Source of the DNA: Diogma glabrata
Taxonomy: Eukaryota > Arthropoda > Insecta > Diptera > Cylindrotomidae
Reading direction: 5' to 3'
Assembly (NCBI GenBank): GCA_963693315.1
Contig: OY856187.1
Coordinates: 79,682,796 to 79,746,795 of the forward strand
DNA: 64,000 nt
Shown: positions 23,400 to 35,437 of the stretch, one piece after another
Layout of the letters: every line of letters starts with the position of its first letter
Numbering within the stretch: the stretch's first letter is position 1
The notes under the pieces: generated by a model
Told to the model about the DNA's origin: nothing
The model's input: only the letters and a program-made list of their open reading frames with translations
The model's database searches: none
Translations under genes and position numbers: made by a program

Positions 23400-24404
23400 A
23401 AAAAATTTACTTTTAACATAACATAACATTCAGGGTAAATTCGATGACACTAGTTATTACACCGGTCAAATTTACACTACTCCACGCCGGTTGAATTAAA
23501 AAACAACAGACCTATTAATTGATATGCTAATCGAATATTAGTTCACTGTACTTATGTTTTTATTCAAGGCCAACACATAAAGAAGTTATTACATAGCAGC
23601 AAACACAAAATACATATTTTCACTTACAGCTTTATTATTTATATTTAAAATATTTTTACAAATAGACCGAGAATAGTTTTTTTGCTTAGAAATTAGAATC
23701 ATTGACATTACATATAAACAAAAACTCTTAGATCACAAAAAAAAGATTAAAAAGAGTTATTCATGGGTTAGTTCTTGTTGACGACGCATTTTTTTGACGA
23801 TTTAATTTTTTCGTTCTGCGTGTTTGTCTGTTTGACTTGTGTCACGTAATTCCAAATTATCGTTAATAGTAAACATTTTATTTGTTTACAAATAACAGAA
23901 ACACAAAAGTATATGACATATATGTCATTTACGTTGTTAGTTTTAAGATAATTTTTTAAAGAGTAAACAGAACGATATGGTAAAACTTCAACTAATGGCG
24001 ACTTTTCTAAGCATTTAACTTGAATAAATATTAATGCAAATGTTGAAAACATTCTGTTAGAGCGACAAATGAAAACAAACAAATAACTCTGAAAGCCTGC
24101 TAGCGGTTCCAGAAAATGATTGTAGAAATTTTACAGAAGTGAAGAACATATGGAAGAAAGGAAGTATGGTAACCATATACTATACATATACGATATATAC
24201 CATATAATATAAGATATATTTATATAAGAACTGATCATCTTAGTGATCACATAGAACAAAGAAAAGACTTTGCAGTATTATATGTGTATTGCCAAAGGTG
24301 TGGATTGTTCAGTGGTCAACTATACAATCCTCTTGCCTAATTTAGTAAAAGTAGAAATATATACGGTATATTCATACGAGTTTCAAAAACCTTTGCATTA
24401 TATA
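23400..24404. other. Intergenic stretch, no recognisable feature
   Basis: AT-rich, with only short frames lacking motifs (for example 23768-24082 minus). A weak TATACNATA-type run lies at 24175-24220. Confidence 0.4.
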
Positions 24405-24725
24405 CAAAAATTTCCATATAATGTATAAATATTTCCGTAATATGGAGCCTACCTAATGACAGTGGAAAAACTCAATTTAAGTAAAATAAATAAGTGATGA
24501 AGTTTCAACTTCGAAATTGTCATCGCCTCAACGGCGTAATCGATAGCGTGTCTACCTAAGTATTCGAACAAGCCACTGAACAGGAAGGTTCAAATCCATC
24601 CGAAACACGTAAAATTAGAAGTGGAGTTTTTTTCTGAGAAACTTCCAACCACACCTTTGAATTGAAAAAATTCCAATTACTTCCTTACTTTACTTGAGTT
24701 TAATTGATCTCAAAAATCCCAAAGA
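24405..24725 (+). repeat. SINE-like repeat, copy A
   Basis: Matches 35125-35437 along its length: AATATGGAG, TGACAGTGG, AGTGATGAAGTTTCAACTTC, a tRNA-like section (CGTAATCGATAGCGTGTC, then box-B-like GGTTCAAATCC), CCGAAACACG, and a tail with ACCTTTGAATTGAAAAAATT, TTGAGTTTAATTGATCTC and AAAAATCCC. The boxes suggest Pol III transcription of a tRNA-derived SINE. Confidence 0.65.
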
Positions 24726-25089
24726 AATGAATAAATATTTTCTAATACAAATTTGTTACTTCCCTCGCCAAGGAATATATACACTACCTAGTTAAGAAAA
24801 TATGGATATAATTTTTTGTTAATTCCTATTTCAAGAATCACGAAGTACTGAAATAGGCCTACTGTAGTACTTCTACATACGAGTTTGAATAACTTCAATA
24901 TTTTGAATGCAATTGAGTTCAAAGTTTGGATTGTCGGTAATAGTATTGTTCTTTAACTGTATGCCTTAAAATTTCTTTTGATGCTTTTGAGTCAGATTAC
25001 TGAATTGTAGCAGTATAAAAAATATTTTTAGCTTAGAACTCGTTTTTGAGTAATAATACTTTTTCGCGTTGCCAGATCATGCCACAAAA

Positions 25090-25860
25090 CACGTGAATTG
25101 AGCATGAGGTTGAATTACCGTCGAAACCTGGTTTATTAATGAATTTGAATAATATTGAACTAAATTGACTAGAGATTTGCACATGTCTCATACAAGCATG
25201 CAAAAGATATTTAAAATTAATTTCTTATTATAAAGACGTACCAGAACAAAGAGAAGATTTAGTACCGGCACGAAAAACAGTTCAATTTGAAAAATCCAAA
25301 GAAATAAAACGCTTGCACGAAGCCAACAGAGCTGATGAAAAATTTTATTTTTTTCGGTGAAATATTGTTTACGGTTTTACAAACAATATAATTTTAACAG
25401 TCCAACGACAATTTGAACACGCGGATTGCTGTGCACTAACAAGCGTTTGCATTTGCTGCATGGACTGCAAAGGGTAACTCTCCACTACTTTTCATCCAAC
25501 AGGGTATAAAGGTCAAGAAGCATACTGAAAAAAAGTTAATGAACGGGCTTATTCTTTGCGCATGTAACAATTTGGTATGAACCACCACTGGACATCCCAA
25601 GAGGGGACTCAATACCATCAAATAAAGCTCATTTGATACAAACATTTCTACGAGAAATTGAGTCCAATGGACTACTCCATTTGGTCTATTTTGGAGGCCA
25701 AGGTCTCGACAAAAAATATTAAAGTGTCTAAACATTGAAGGCTGCGCTTGGAAAATTTACCAAAATACCGGTCTAGCACAGATTCGTTCAGAGTGTGATC
25801 CGTTCAAAAATTGTCTCGATGCCATCATTCGTACCAAAGGGAGTTATATCGAATAATACC
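25090..25860 (+). pseudogene. mariner-type transposase relic
   Basis: Scattered frames on the plus strand read NFIFFGEILFTV, TAKGNSPLLFIQQGIKVKK, WTSQEGTQYHQIK and SPMDYSIWSILEAKVSTK, in the order expected for a Tc1/mariner transposase (first catalytic Asp region, middle strand, the Gln-Asp motif region, then the PxDYxIWSxLE block). Multiple stops and frameshifts make it inactive. The minus-strand ORF at 25436-25735 is its shadow. Terminal repeats were not identified. Confidence 0.65.
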
Positions 25861-26496
25861 TAGCAGGTTTTGCATTAAAATGGAATGATTTGAACATTTT
25901 CTGTAAATTTTAAATGAAATATTCATAAATATCAAAATTACAGCATTTAGAATTAGTAACACTTAACTGTCGCCAGCCACCCTGTATTTTTCAAAATATA
26001 GTCTGTTTTTATTGTGATATTAGGTCATACAATAATAACAGTTTAAGACAAAATTACTATAGTGTTATATTTTGTTTATTTCTTGTAAAACACTATCAAC
26101 ATTTCATCGAATAAAAATTTGACGCAAATTCGAATAAGCGTCTGTATAAAGATTCCCCTGAAAGCATTTATTTTATTCTGTGTATCTTTGGGTGGTTCCT
26201 TAAAACTCGTTTAACAGACTCAACATATGCCTATAGAACGAACTCGACCTATTATATCCGGCGCTCCTAGGGGTCGACTGATTTCATAATTATATCGGGT
26301 CCATACCGTCCATCGTATGTTTTTGTTGAATCAACGTGAGAGTTTACGTTTAAAGTAACAGTTATGAAGTAACAGTTTACGTTTAAAAAAGGTATGCTTT
26401 GATTCGTTGTGAAAAGGTCCTCGCTTTTATGAAAGGTCTTGCATAACTTGAGGTTGGTGATAAATGACACACACGGTAATCCAAGAAGAGATATAA
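25861..26496. other. Intergenic stretch, no recognisable feature
   Basis: No gene or named repeat recognised. The 67-codon minus-strand frame at 26267-26470 has no motif. Confidence 0.35.
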
Positions 26497-28015
26497 TTTT
26501 TTTTTAATAAAAGTGTTGTGTTATAGGAATTACAATATGCGTAACAACAACACATAGTTACCTTTTAAGACCTAGATCCCACAAGAACATACGCTCTTAG
26601 GTGTTAAACCTTTGTGGATTAAACACCTCCGAAACTATTGATTCGGGCAAAGCATTCCATTTTTACGATGCACGGACAAAGAAATATCTCTGCATTCTTT
26701 TACTATGATAGTGAGTTAGCTAAATAGCATGATGCATCCGATTTGATCTGAGCACTGCTGGTGACGATATTTATACAAAACAACGAGATCAGCAACAGTG
26801 TGACGATGTTGTAGGGAATCAATATTTGATGTTAAATTTTGATCACCCACAATTCGCACAGCATGTGCTTTTGGACAGAGTCAAAAAGAGCTAGGATGGA
26901 AACAGATGTAGCGCTCCAAATTTGACAACAATACTCCATACAAGGACGAATATAGAACTTATAAATGTGGAGTAATTGGTACGGAGTGAAATATTTTTTT
27001 TTTACTACTTGCATGAGAAATTTCAATTATTTACTCAAAAACCCAAGACAAAAGGTATTTTTCTCAGCTAAGGTTACTAATAATTATTCCCCACACCTAA
27101 TAATAAGTATTTTAGCACCTTAGTAAATAATGAAAATATAATTTTTGTTCGTTTGTTAACTGAGTTCATCTTTGAATTTTTTTAGTTTCTTCTTAAAATA
27201 ATAATAATATATTAAAAAATAATAAGCGTTTTGATTTTATTTTAATAATAATAAATAATGAATGAATGCAAAAATTTCTTTGCAACTATAGTTTAGTTTA
27301 TTTGAAATTTTAATTCGTGTTAAACAGAATTCGGTAGAAATTTAGTTTAGTTGTGAGTTGTAGACTAAAAAAATTCTAAATTTGACTCAACAATATTGAA
27401 CAGATTTTCAATTCAATTCAATTCATGTCAAAAATAAATAAAAGCTATATATTTTAATGCAAAGCATATGTGATTTTTATATAGTTTTAAGAAAATTCAT
27501 TGAAAATAAATTTCTAACTAAGCAGTCCTGAATAATAAATATCCAATACGCAATCCAATGATATGATACACAATGTTTCACCAAATCAAAAATTTTATTT
27601 ATTCACCATTTGCTTATTAATTGACATTTTATTTTGTGAATAATTAAAGAGTTTTAGTGCATTTTTTATATCAAGTAGTAAAAAAAATAGTATATAAACC
27701 TCGGTGAAGAAAATTTTCTCCATTTCGGTGCTTAATTCGCTCGAAACTTCGTTTCTCGCGAATTAATATCCACCTCAATGTAGAAAATTTACTTTATCAC
27801 CTCGGTATATAATGTACTATTACATCTATTGAGGAGGCCGAGTGTTTTGACGTGCTTTTTGCCACCGCCATTATATGATCGTTCCAGAGCAGGTCATTGG
27901 AAATTGTAATTCCCAATAAACGAACACTTTCACATTGATCTATTTGTTCGTCACACATGTTGATTGAAATATCATTGGGGAACTCGGTTTTTGATCTAAA
28001 AAACTTCAAAAACAA
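26497..28015 (-). mobile_element. Copy 1 family retrotransposon, minus-strand 3' fragment (copy D) with insertion
   Basis: From the T-run at 26497 (poly(A) on the minus strand) the complement follows the family 3' UTR and the C-terminal coding part (YIRPCMEYCCQIW at 26832-27026). Homology breaks at about 27003 in the sequence before LLHIYKF and resumes at about 27821, where 27797-28015 reads ECVRLLGIT-like and LLWNDHIMAVAKS. About 0.8 kb of unrelated AT-rich DNA with repeated CCTCGGT motifs near 27700-27810 lies between. Divergence from copies 1 and 2 is clearly higher, so this is an older insertion. Confidence 0.8.
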
Positions 28016-28751
28016 CTTCGGTATAGTATTTTATAAGCGGTTATGCAAGCCGAATAGAATTTCTGGTTTTCTCAAGTTATAGCTACGATAAAATGCTTCT
28101 AATAGATCGTTTTAAAACAATCTTTAGAAGTCTTATCGAAACAATTAAAAAATTAGCTGTGCTGACCAAGTCACCACAACACCATTTGTTCTAGTATCTG
28201 GACTGACCCACTCTGATTTTGATACAATTTCCAGATGGCCAATGACAAAATAAAAATACCGTATCTTTTGAAAAAATGAAACTTCGCTCTGGGGATAACA
28301 CAGGGTGGCAGCATATATTACAGGTTGGTGAAACATGAGTATCTTTGGCTACCGATTGCTAAAGTTTGACTGATTCGATTTTAGTCATTTATAGCACATT
28401 TATAAGGTAAAGGTAATTGATAGGACTTATAAAAAAAATAATTTAAAACGTTGTAAGAATTTTTTTAAACTGCACTAGACTTAAATAATATCTTCAAAAA
28501 TGGCGCTCTTAGTGGTATAGATAGTGGTATAGATTTTCGCGCTTACAAAATTTGTTCTTTTTTAAAATATGCAGTGAGCCACCGATATTCTTGTTTTTTA
28601 GAAATTTAATATCGTATCAGGTTTCGAGAACTCGAGTCCTTCGACCATTTGTCCTGCACGCTATTCAATCGGTTAATTTGAATTCGGAGTTCATCGGTTT
28701 AAGATGAAACTAAATATGTTAGTTAGTATTTACTATAACAATGGTTTTGAC
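28016..28751. other. Intergenic stretch, no recognisable feature
   Basis: No coding region or element recognised. Confidence 0.35.
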
Positions 28752-29049
28752 TTAAGGGCCGATTGTATGAACGCAATTAAAAGATACATCCTAGGATATA
28801 ACGTCGTTTGTATTATATCAATCACGATAGAACAAAAAATGTATCCGAGGCTTTCGTTCTATCCTCTGTTTTTCTTGGGTTTAGAACAGTGGATAGAAAA
28901 ATTTGTTTTTTGTTCTTGACATGCGCATAGCAGGATAATTTTGTTTTGAATTTGTGATTATTTTTTTATTTATTGATTATTTGTGGGTTTCTAAAATTTG
29001 TTCTTTGATATAAATTAATAGTAAAATAAATAATATTTTTAATATAATT
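28752..29049 (+). repeat. Dispersed repeat, copy 1 (GGGCCGATTGTATGAA family)
   Basis: Starts TTAAGGGCCGATTGTATGAA and ends near TTTTTAATATAATT. The same unit recurs in the same orientation at 62500-62804, sharing TTCTTGACATGCGCATAGCA and TTGATATAAATTAATAGTAA. The middle third is more diverged. No ORF of note; probably a short non-autonomous element of about 300 bp. Confidence 0.7.
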
Positions 29050-32000
29050 AATTAAAGTTTGCAAATAATTTTTTTATTTATAATTAAATTTGTTTGATAG
29101 AAAATTAAAAAAAAAGTAGTGCCACTAATAAAAATACTGCTATAAAAATGCATATAAAATAAAAAATTCCATCCGGGTTCATGAAAAATGCAATTCTCGG
29201 TTGAAGATATAACTTTATTCTCGGATTTATTTCGTCTGTTAAATTCGAAAAATGAAATTTAATCTTCCAATACCTAGTATATTTCAACTGTTCTTATTAG
29301 TCGAGAAAACTATACAGAAAACCGTTTCGTTTCGCTAAACGATTCCTTTAAATAACTACTACTGAAACAACCTAATATTTTCCAACCCAAATAGGTTTTG
29401 CGAAGATTTGTTGAAGCTTAAGTTTGCTTAAGTTTGCTAGTTGGGTTGTTTCAGTCGAGCATCGATCCTAAATATTTAATGAATTCGACTATTTTATTAA
29501 TCGTCGAATACCAAATAATTTTTCTGGTATTATGAAGTTGTCCTCTAGGTGCATACAATTAATTATGTGTTTGTGCCACCATCAGTATTCTTGCATATCA
29601 TAAACCCTACGTGAAATTTTAATTTACATAAATGGAAGAAATGGTGGTATAGTACGGGTTCTGTCAAAAGGCAAACAATGCTTCGGTTGAGATTTAGTAT
29701 TATGCTTTACTCAATTAGTAATTTTTTGAAACGGTGTAGAGTTTTCAATATCAATAATTACACAAATCTCTTTATGATCAACGAAAACCACTTCAGAACG
29801 GGTCTAAATTGAACAATCACTATGACATCAAATGTGGAGGGAGAATTACTACGATGTTGATATATTATCAAAATTACCATTCAAGGTGGAATGCAAACGC
29901 CGCAGTCGACACGAAAACAAGCGAACATTATCGAAGTCAGAAGTTTATAAATGATCCTTGATGACGAATAAACTGATGAATGATGAAGCAATGCAACGAA
30001 ACAAATTACAAAGAGCAGGACTTTTATGTTCGTATCTTTTTTTTTGTTAATGGGTAATAATTCGAAATTTGAAGTCACAACAAATCGAATGAGACGTGAA
30101 TGTGACAGCGAAGATTCAGTTGGTACAAAAGAGATTGTAGTGACTTCATTTTTTCTTTTTGTGTTTAGCGTACGCTTTTACGCATCAATTTTGGTTCACT
30201 TAAGATCGACTTGAAAGTGAACAGAACAAAATAATTCTGAAATTAGAATTCTTCTTTCTTGAAGGACCTGATATAATAAGATGGTCTATCCGTTTTTACA
30301 AGTTGCATGGTTTCGTTCTTCAATTCGGTTCAGAGTCAAAAACTGTGGAAGTGCGAGACCGTAAAGCAAACCACAACTGTAACGATTAACAAACCACGTA
30401 ATGATTATTTAATGTAATTATTAATGAGTGTTTCGAGCGTCAGTAATGAATATTCGAAGCTGGGTAAGTTCATCAACCTTTCTATAATGATAATAAACGC
30501 CACAAAATAAATTCGACATTTGCCATACTTTTCCACAAAAAAAAAAAACACAAACAACACCTGCAGTAATTTCCATCGCATTTCGATTTTTATGTAATAT
30601 TCTCTATTTTTCCATTTCAGACGAAAGCAATATTATTTTTCTCACCGAATACAAAACAATGGAATTTTCTATCTATAGAATCAATGAACTTCACAAAACA
30701 CGCGTCAGTAACAAAAACTTTTTGTTTTAAAAACGATGAAAAATAAAAACATTACAGTGGAAATTTTTACAACATTACGTAAGACGGAAACAGGGGTAGA
30801 CATTATCAATCAATTTCACCAAACAACATATAACATTACAGTTATATTTTCTGGCCAATCAAAGACATACAAAGCACCCTGTGCAGAAAGAAAACAAGAA
30901 AATACTTTTATGTAAACGAAGTAAGAACTTTGCTCTTGTTATAATTTCGGTTTCTATCGGTCCCGTATATTTTTTATCATAAATAATGTTTTTTGTTATT
31001 GTTTTGAATTTTGTTATTGTTTTGCGATTGTTTTTATTATTATCTTTATCTCATATATAAATATACTTTTCTCGTTCTACTGGAAAATTTTATTTTTTTG
31101 CACGCACATTTCAAATATTCAATGCGATAAAGCATATGAATGGAAAGAGAAATGAGATGTTTATAAAATGTGTTTTTTGTTGTTGCTTAAATTTTATTTG
31201 CACACAAGCTACACATCAACAAAAAAATCAAGGTTATATTTAATTTAATAATGCTTAGATAAGATGTGTTGTTGTTTTATTTATTTCTAAGAAATGTATG
31301 TACATAGTAAATACCAGGCACAAAACATAAGAAAGTTGTGTTGGTTTGGTTTATTTATTGTATTTTGTTAAAGCATTGCTTCAACGGAAGCGTTAATAAA
31401 CATATGTTGTGAAATCAGAAATACGATGTGTAAGAAAATAATACGTCTTTGGGTGTTAAACGAGATTTAATACATTAATTTTTAATTTATTTTGTAATTA
31501 AGTCGAATACGTATTATCGTCAAGCTTATTGATAAATAAGCGGTATTGGTAAATCAAAGCCAACCAAACATAAAATCTAAATAATGTGAAATTGTATTTT
31601 TTTAATAGATAAAATAATCCGTTAAGCTTTTATTACAACAATTATTTCAATACATACACATACATTAGCACATGCCCGTTTCTTTTTCATTTACCATAAC
31701 AAAAAATTTATCTTAGAAAAAAAACAACAAGAAAGATGTTTAGAAGAATGGAGAGCAAATAATAAAAGGAACAACGCTAACACTATAGAAAGAACAAAAA
31801 CAAACAAAATATGCATGCATTAAAAAAACAAACATGCGTTCGTTATCTTGCTGTAGACAAAGAGACAGACAGTAAACAAGCAAAGAAAATACCAAACTTT
31901 ATAACACAACCAAAGGAAAATACATAGTTTATTTTTAAATTTATGGAATTAATGGAATGTCTTGAATCTTGATATATAGAAAACAGTTTGTATGGAAGTA

Positions 32001-32485
32001 TTAGCAAATGGAGCGAACATATTTCAACATTCGGTTGACAATACCAGTTGATATTTTTTTAGTTTTTATATACAATGTCTTACTGAATATGTATATACTT
32101 AGACTGAATCCCATCCCAACGCGGCGTTTCTATTTTTTAATCTTAATTAATAAAGAACTCCATGTATATAGTTAATCTTAATCATAAGATAATTCTTCTT
32201 GTGTGTTTGTTAAAAAAATATATAATTAATCGGAATAAATCGTCACAAAAGTCTAGAAACCCGTTCGTATGTATCGTTAATTAATGGTCAAATTGGTAGG
32301 GTAGATGTGCTATAATTTGGAATCATTTGTATATTATGTAACGAAACCAGATGTCATGTTCTTAGATTAAGACACAGAAGGAATGCCTTTGATAAATGTT
32401 TCTTGTTAAAGTCAATAGAACTCAATTAAATTTATAGAATTTTGTAATTCTTTGTTTTTCAAGATTTTTGGCTAGGTTTTCCTAC
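29050..32485. other. Long AT-rich stretch without recognisable genes
   Basis: 3.4 kb in which I see no gene or named element. Frames longer than 60 codons have no motifs. One short inverted pair, CTGAAACAACC at about 29361 and GGTTGTTTCAG at about 29444, flanks 80 bases and could be a tiny MITE. Confidence 0.4.
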
Positions 32486-32854
32486 TTGCCAGGCTAAGTT
32501 CCCGCTAAGCTGCGCGCGCGCGGACATCTTATCTCATAAGCGCGCAGAGAAACAATTACGCGCGCAGGAAAAAAATATACAAATAATTTTAATTGAGATC
32601 ATACATAATAGACCGACCCTAAATCAACATGTTGATTTTTCTTTTGTGCTCAGGACTTAATTCGTTTATTGGTTCATACTGAACATCAACACAAAAAATT
32701 GGGCCAATTGGTGCATCCAAGAATTATTCAATATTTTGAAGACGACGTTCAAGAAAATAATAATCCAATCTCAAAATATTGTTTAAGTGCTTTGAAAAAC
32801 AAAACCAATCATTTTGCAATAATAGTTTTGGATGATGTTTTGGACGTACTAGAT

Positions 32855-33705
32855 AGGCTGGGGCCGTTACCTTTTTGAGATGAAAAAATTAGCAGCAGGC
32901 AACGGCTGGTTGGAATATATAGTTGAGGTCATAAACAACGAAAAAAAAACTTTCGAACTTGAGACGAAGGGAAGTAGTGAAATGGGGTGCTATGTAAGGG
33001 ATGAAAACCGTTTTTCGTTATTTGTGGCGAAATGAGGCCTCCTAGAGAAAAGTGTTTTATACAAAAGTTGTAGATAATAAAAAATCTAAAACTTTCATTG
33101 CATACATTTTTCGACATAACCTCAAAGTTTGCGAGAAAATGACGGAAAACCGATTTTTCTGTTTTTTTTGCTGGCACTAGTATAAGCACTAGTACAACAT
33201 CAAAATCTAAAAAAAAATCAATAAAGTTGTTCGCCGAAGATAGGGGTGTTTTTTCGGAAAAATCGTAAAATCTCGAAAAATATTTATTTTCCATAATTGA
33301 AAAACTTCATGCTTATTGTGTGCAAACAATTACGTACTTTCACAAAGTCTCATTAAAATTAAATAATTTTCACGCGAGAAAAAAATAAAAAACAGAAAAA
33401 TCGGTTTTTTGTCATTTCTCGCAAACTTTGAGGTTATGTCAAAGAATGTATGCAATGAAACTTTTAGATTTTTTATTATCTACAACTTTTGTATGAAACA
33501 ATTTTCTCTAGGAGGCCTTGTTTCGCCACAAATAACGAAAAACGGTTTTCATCCCTTACATAGCACCCCATTTCACTACTTCACTTCATCTCAAGTTCGA
33601 AAGTTTTTTTTTCGTTGTTTATGACCTCAACTATATATTCCAGCCGGCCGTTGCCTGCTACAAATTTTTTTTTTCCAGCAATAAAAATTCATAACGGCCC
33701 CAGCC
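32855..33705. mobile_element. Hairpin MITE with GGCTGGGGCCGTTA termini and TA duplication
   Basis: The termini GGCTGGGGCCGTTA (32855) and its exact complement ending at 33705 are flanked by TA on each side (32853-32854 and 33706-33707). The arms continue inward for roughly 290 bases with high identity, so the matched ORFs at 32929-33294 (minus) and 33409-33624 (plus) are the two arms of one palindrome, not two genes. The spacer is about 200 bases. It splits the hAT transposase relic. Confidence 0.85.
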
Positions 33706-34174
33706 TAAGAGCAGCTTTGCAAGTCTCTACAAAAAAGTAAACTATCGTCTATGGAAGCCAATAAATACGCCAGCAATTGCGAAAATGAAGTGTCAATAAT
33801 TAGGGGATTAGGTCTTCTGGAGCCGAGAAGCAGAAAATGTTTTATCAAAATCATTAGAAATAAAAAAAACGTTAATACTTTTTATGTTATTAAATTTATT
33901 AACGAACTATGCCATCATCTAACAAAGCGATTTCCATCAGAAGAGATGAAAGATTGGTATGCCTTTGATTACAATGCAATCGCAACCAACGTAACATATT
34001 TTATTTTTGGAAAGGAAAGCATAAAAGCTCTCATTAAAAAATATTCTGAAATTCATCTCCTGAATGATAACGAAAGAGAAGAAGTGCTAAAAGAATATAG
34101 CACGTTTAAGTTTTTAATTGCCGAAAAACTACAAGAAAAAACTGCTAAAAATTTCAGTACTCTCTAAACTTGAA

Positions 34175-34405
34175 TTAGTGGAATTTTCACTGATTAAATT
34201 AGTGAAAATTTTTTCACTGTAAAAATAGTGATATTGGCAAATCATTCAGTGAATTGATCACTGATTCATTTAGTAATAAAATATTTAATATTATGAATTT
34301 ATTTATTTCACTGATTAGAACAGTAAATATTCACTGATTCCAAGTGGTATACTTGAAACTGTGTTAAACAGTGTATATGTACTGTGAATCAGTGAAAATC
34401 CACTA
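34175..34405. mobile_element. Small MITE with TTAGTGGAATTTTCACTGATT ends
   Basis: The left end TTAGTGGAATTTTCACTGAT and right end (complement ATAGTGGATTTTCACTGATT) are inverted repeats of about 20 bp. The interior repeats CACTGATT or AATCAGTG about eight times. It has no coding capacity and lies between two hAT transposase pieces. Confidence 0.65.
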
Positions 34406-35124
34406 TTTCATTTTTAGAGGGTATAGTATACTATCCGTCGGGCTTAATGATGATGAGTTTAGTAAAAGTAGGTTTCTTGAGGAAGTATGTGGTACTTTTC
34501 AATCTACACTGCTGATCGAAAATTAGAAACCGTCTTGGAACAGTGTACCTAGACTGTTTAATGAGGATTAAAAGACAACTTAGTGCCGAAATCGATTTAG
34601 ATGCTGTTTATGAATTATGGAAGAACAATAAAGGTGGGTGGGAAAAAAAATTTTGTATAACTATTTGAATTATTTTGTTTTTATTTATAAATGCCTTTAC
34701 TTTTTTGCTGTCTTAGAATCTTTATGACCTGGTTATGAGACGTCGAGAAATGTCAAAAAAGTGGGCAATTTTCACATTTAGCTCGAGATTGTAACACACT
34801 TAGGTCTTTCATACCGTAGTAATATATATCAATTGTGAAAAAAATTCCCTATTTATAAGTATGTTGTAGTTAATATATTTTAATTGAATTGATTGAGTTT
34901 AATTGATCTCAAAAATCCCAAATAAATTTAAATTCCCTTAATGTAGTCTAATGTTAATACATATAGGACTACAAATTGACCAAGTGTCAGCCATTGATTT
35001 CACATTGGTTGGAAACAATCAATAATGACTATACAATCGTGACTTAGGATGTTAATTAGAATAGAAATGTTCCCCATTCTATGAATTCACACAAAGTATT
35101 GTCTAGAAATTTAATGCAAAAAAT

Positions 35125-35437
35125 CCCATACAATGTAAAAACATTCCCATAATATGGAGTCTAATGACAGTGGAAAAATTCAACTTAAGTAAAAATAAAA
35201 TAAGTGATGAAGAAGTTTCAACTTCGAAATTCTCATCGCCTCACCGGCGTAATCGATAGCGTGTCTGCCCAAGGATTCGAGCCGAGCACTGACGAGGAAG
35301 GTTCGAAATCATCCGAAACACGAAAAATGTGAGGTGGAGTTTTTTTCTGAGAAACTTCAAACCATACCTTTGAATTGAAAAAATTCCAATTACATCGTTA
35401 CTTACTTGAGTTTAATTGATCTCAAAAATCCCAAATA
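35125..35437 (+). repeat. SINE-like repeat, copy B
   Basis: The best preserved copy of the family seen at 24405: AGTTTCAACTTCGAAATTCT, CATCGCCTCACCGGCG, CGTAATCGATAGCGTGTCTG, box B-like GGTTCGAAATC, CCGAAACACG, GGTGGAGTTTTTTTCTGAG, then the TTGAATTGAAAAAATTCC and TTGAGTTTAATTGATCTC tail. A related tail-only piece is at about 34885-34925, and about 34970-35130 resembles one arm of the 16637 foldback. Confidence 0.65.

Larger units (their letters stand above)
32640..34650 (+). pseudogene. hAT transposase relic
   Basis: Pieces in order: 32669-32878 (HKKLGQLVHPRI, then VLDDVLDVLD); after the MITE, about 33710-34167 (LCKSLQKSKLSSMEANKYA, then LCHHLTKRFPSEEMKDWYAF); after the second MITE, about 34530-34650 (IRNRLGTVYLDCLMRIK, then EIDLDAVYELWKNN). 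The layout and the last block, which matches the end of the hAT C-terminal dimerisation domain (NRL... then ...DAVxLW), identify the family. A frame change is needed across the first MITE and more breaks follow, so it is inactive. The N-terminal zinc finger is not recognisable. Confidence 0.65.

Noticed and set aside
32929..33624. Two homologous genes on opposite strands (32929-33294 minus and 33409-33624 plus)
   Set aside because: They are the two arms of one palindromic MITE with TA duplication.
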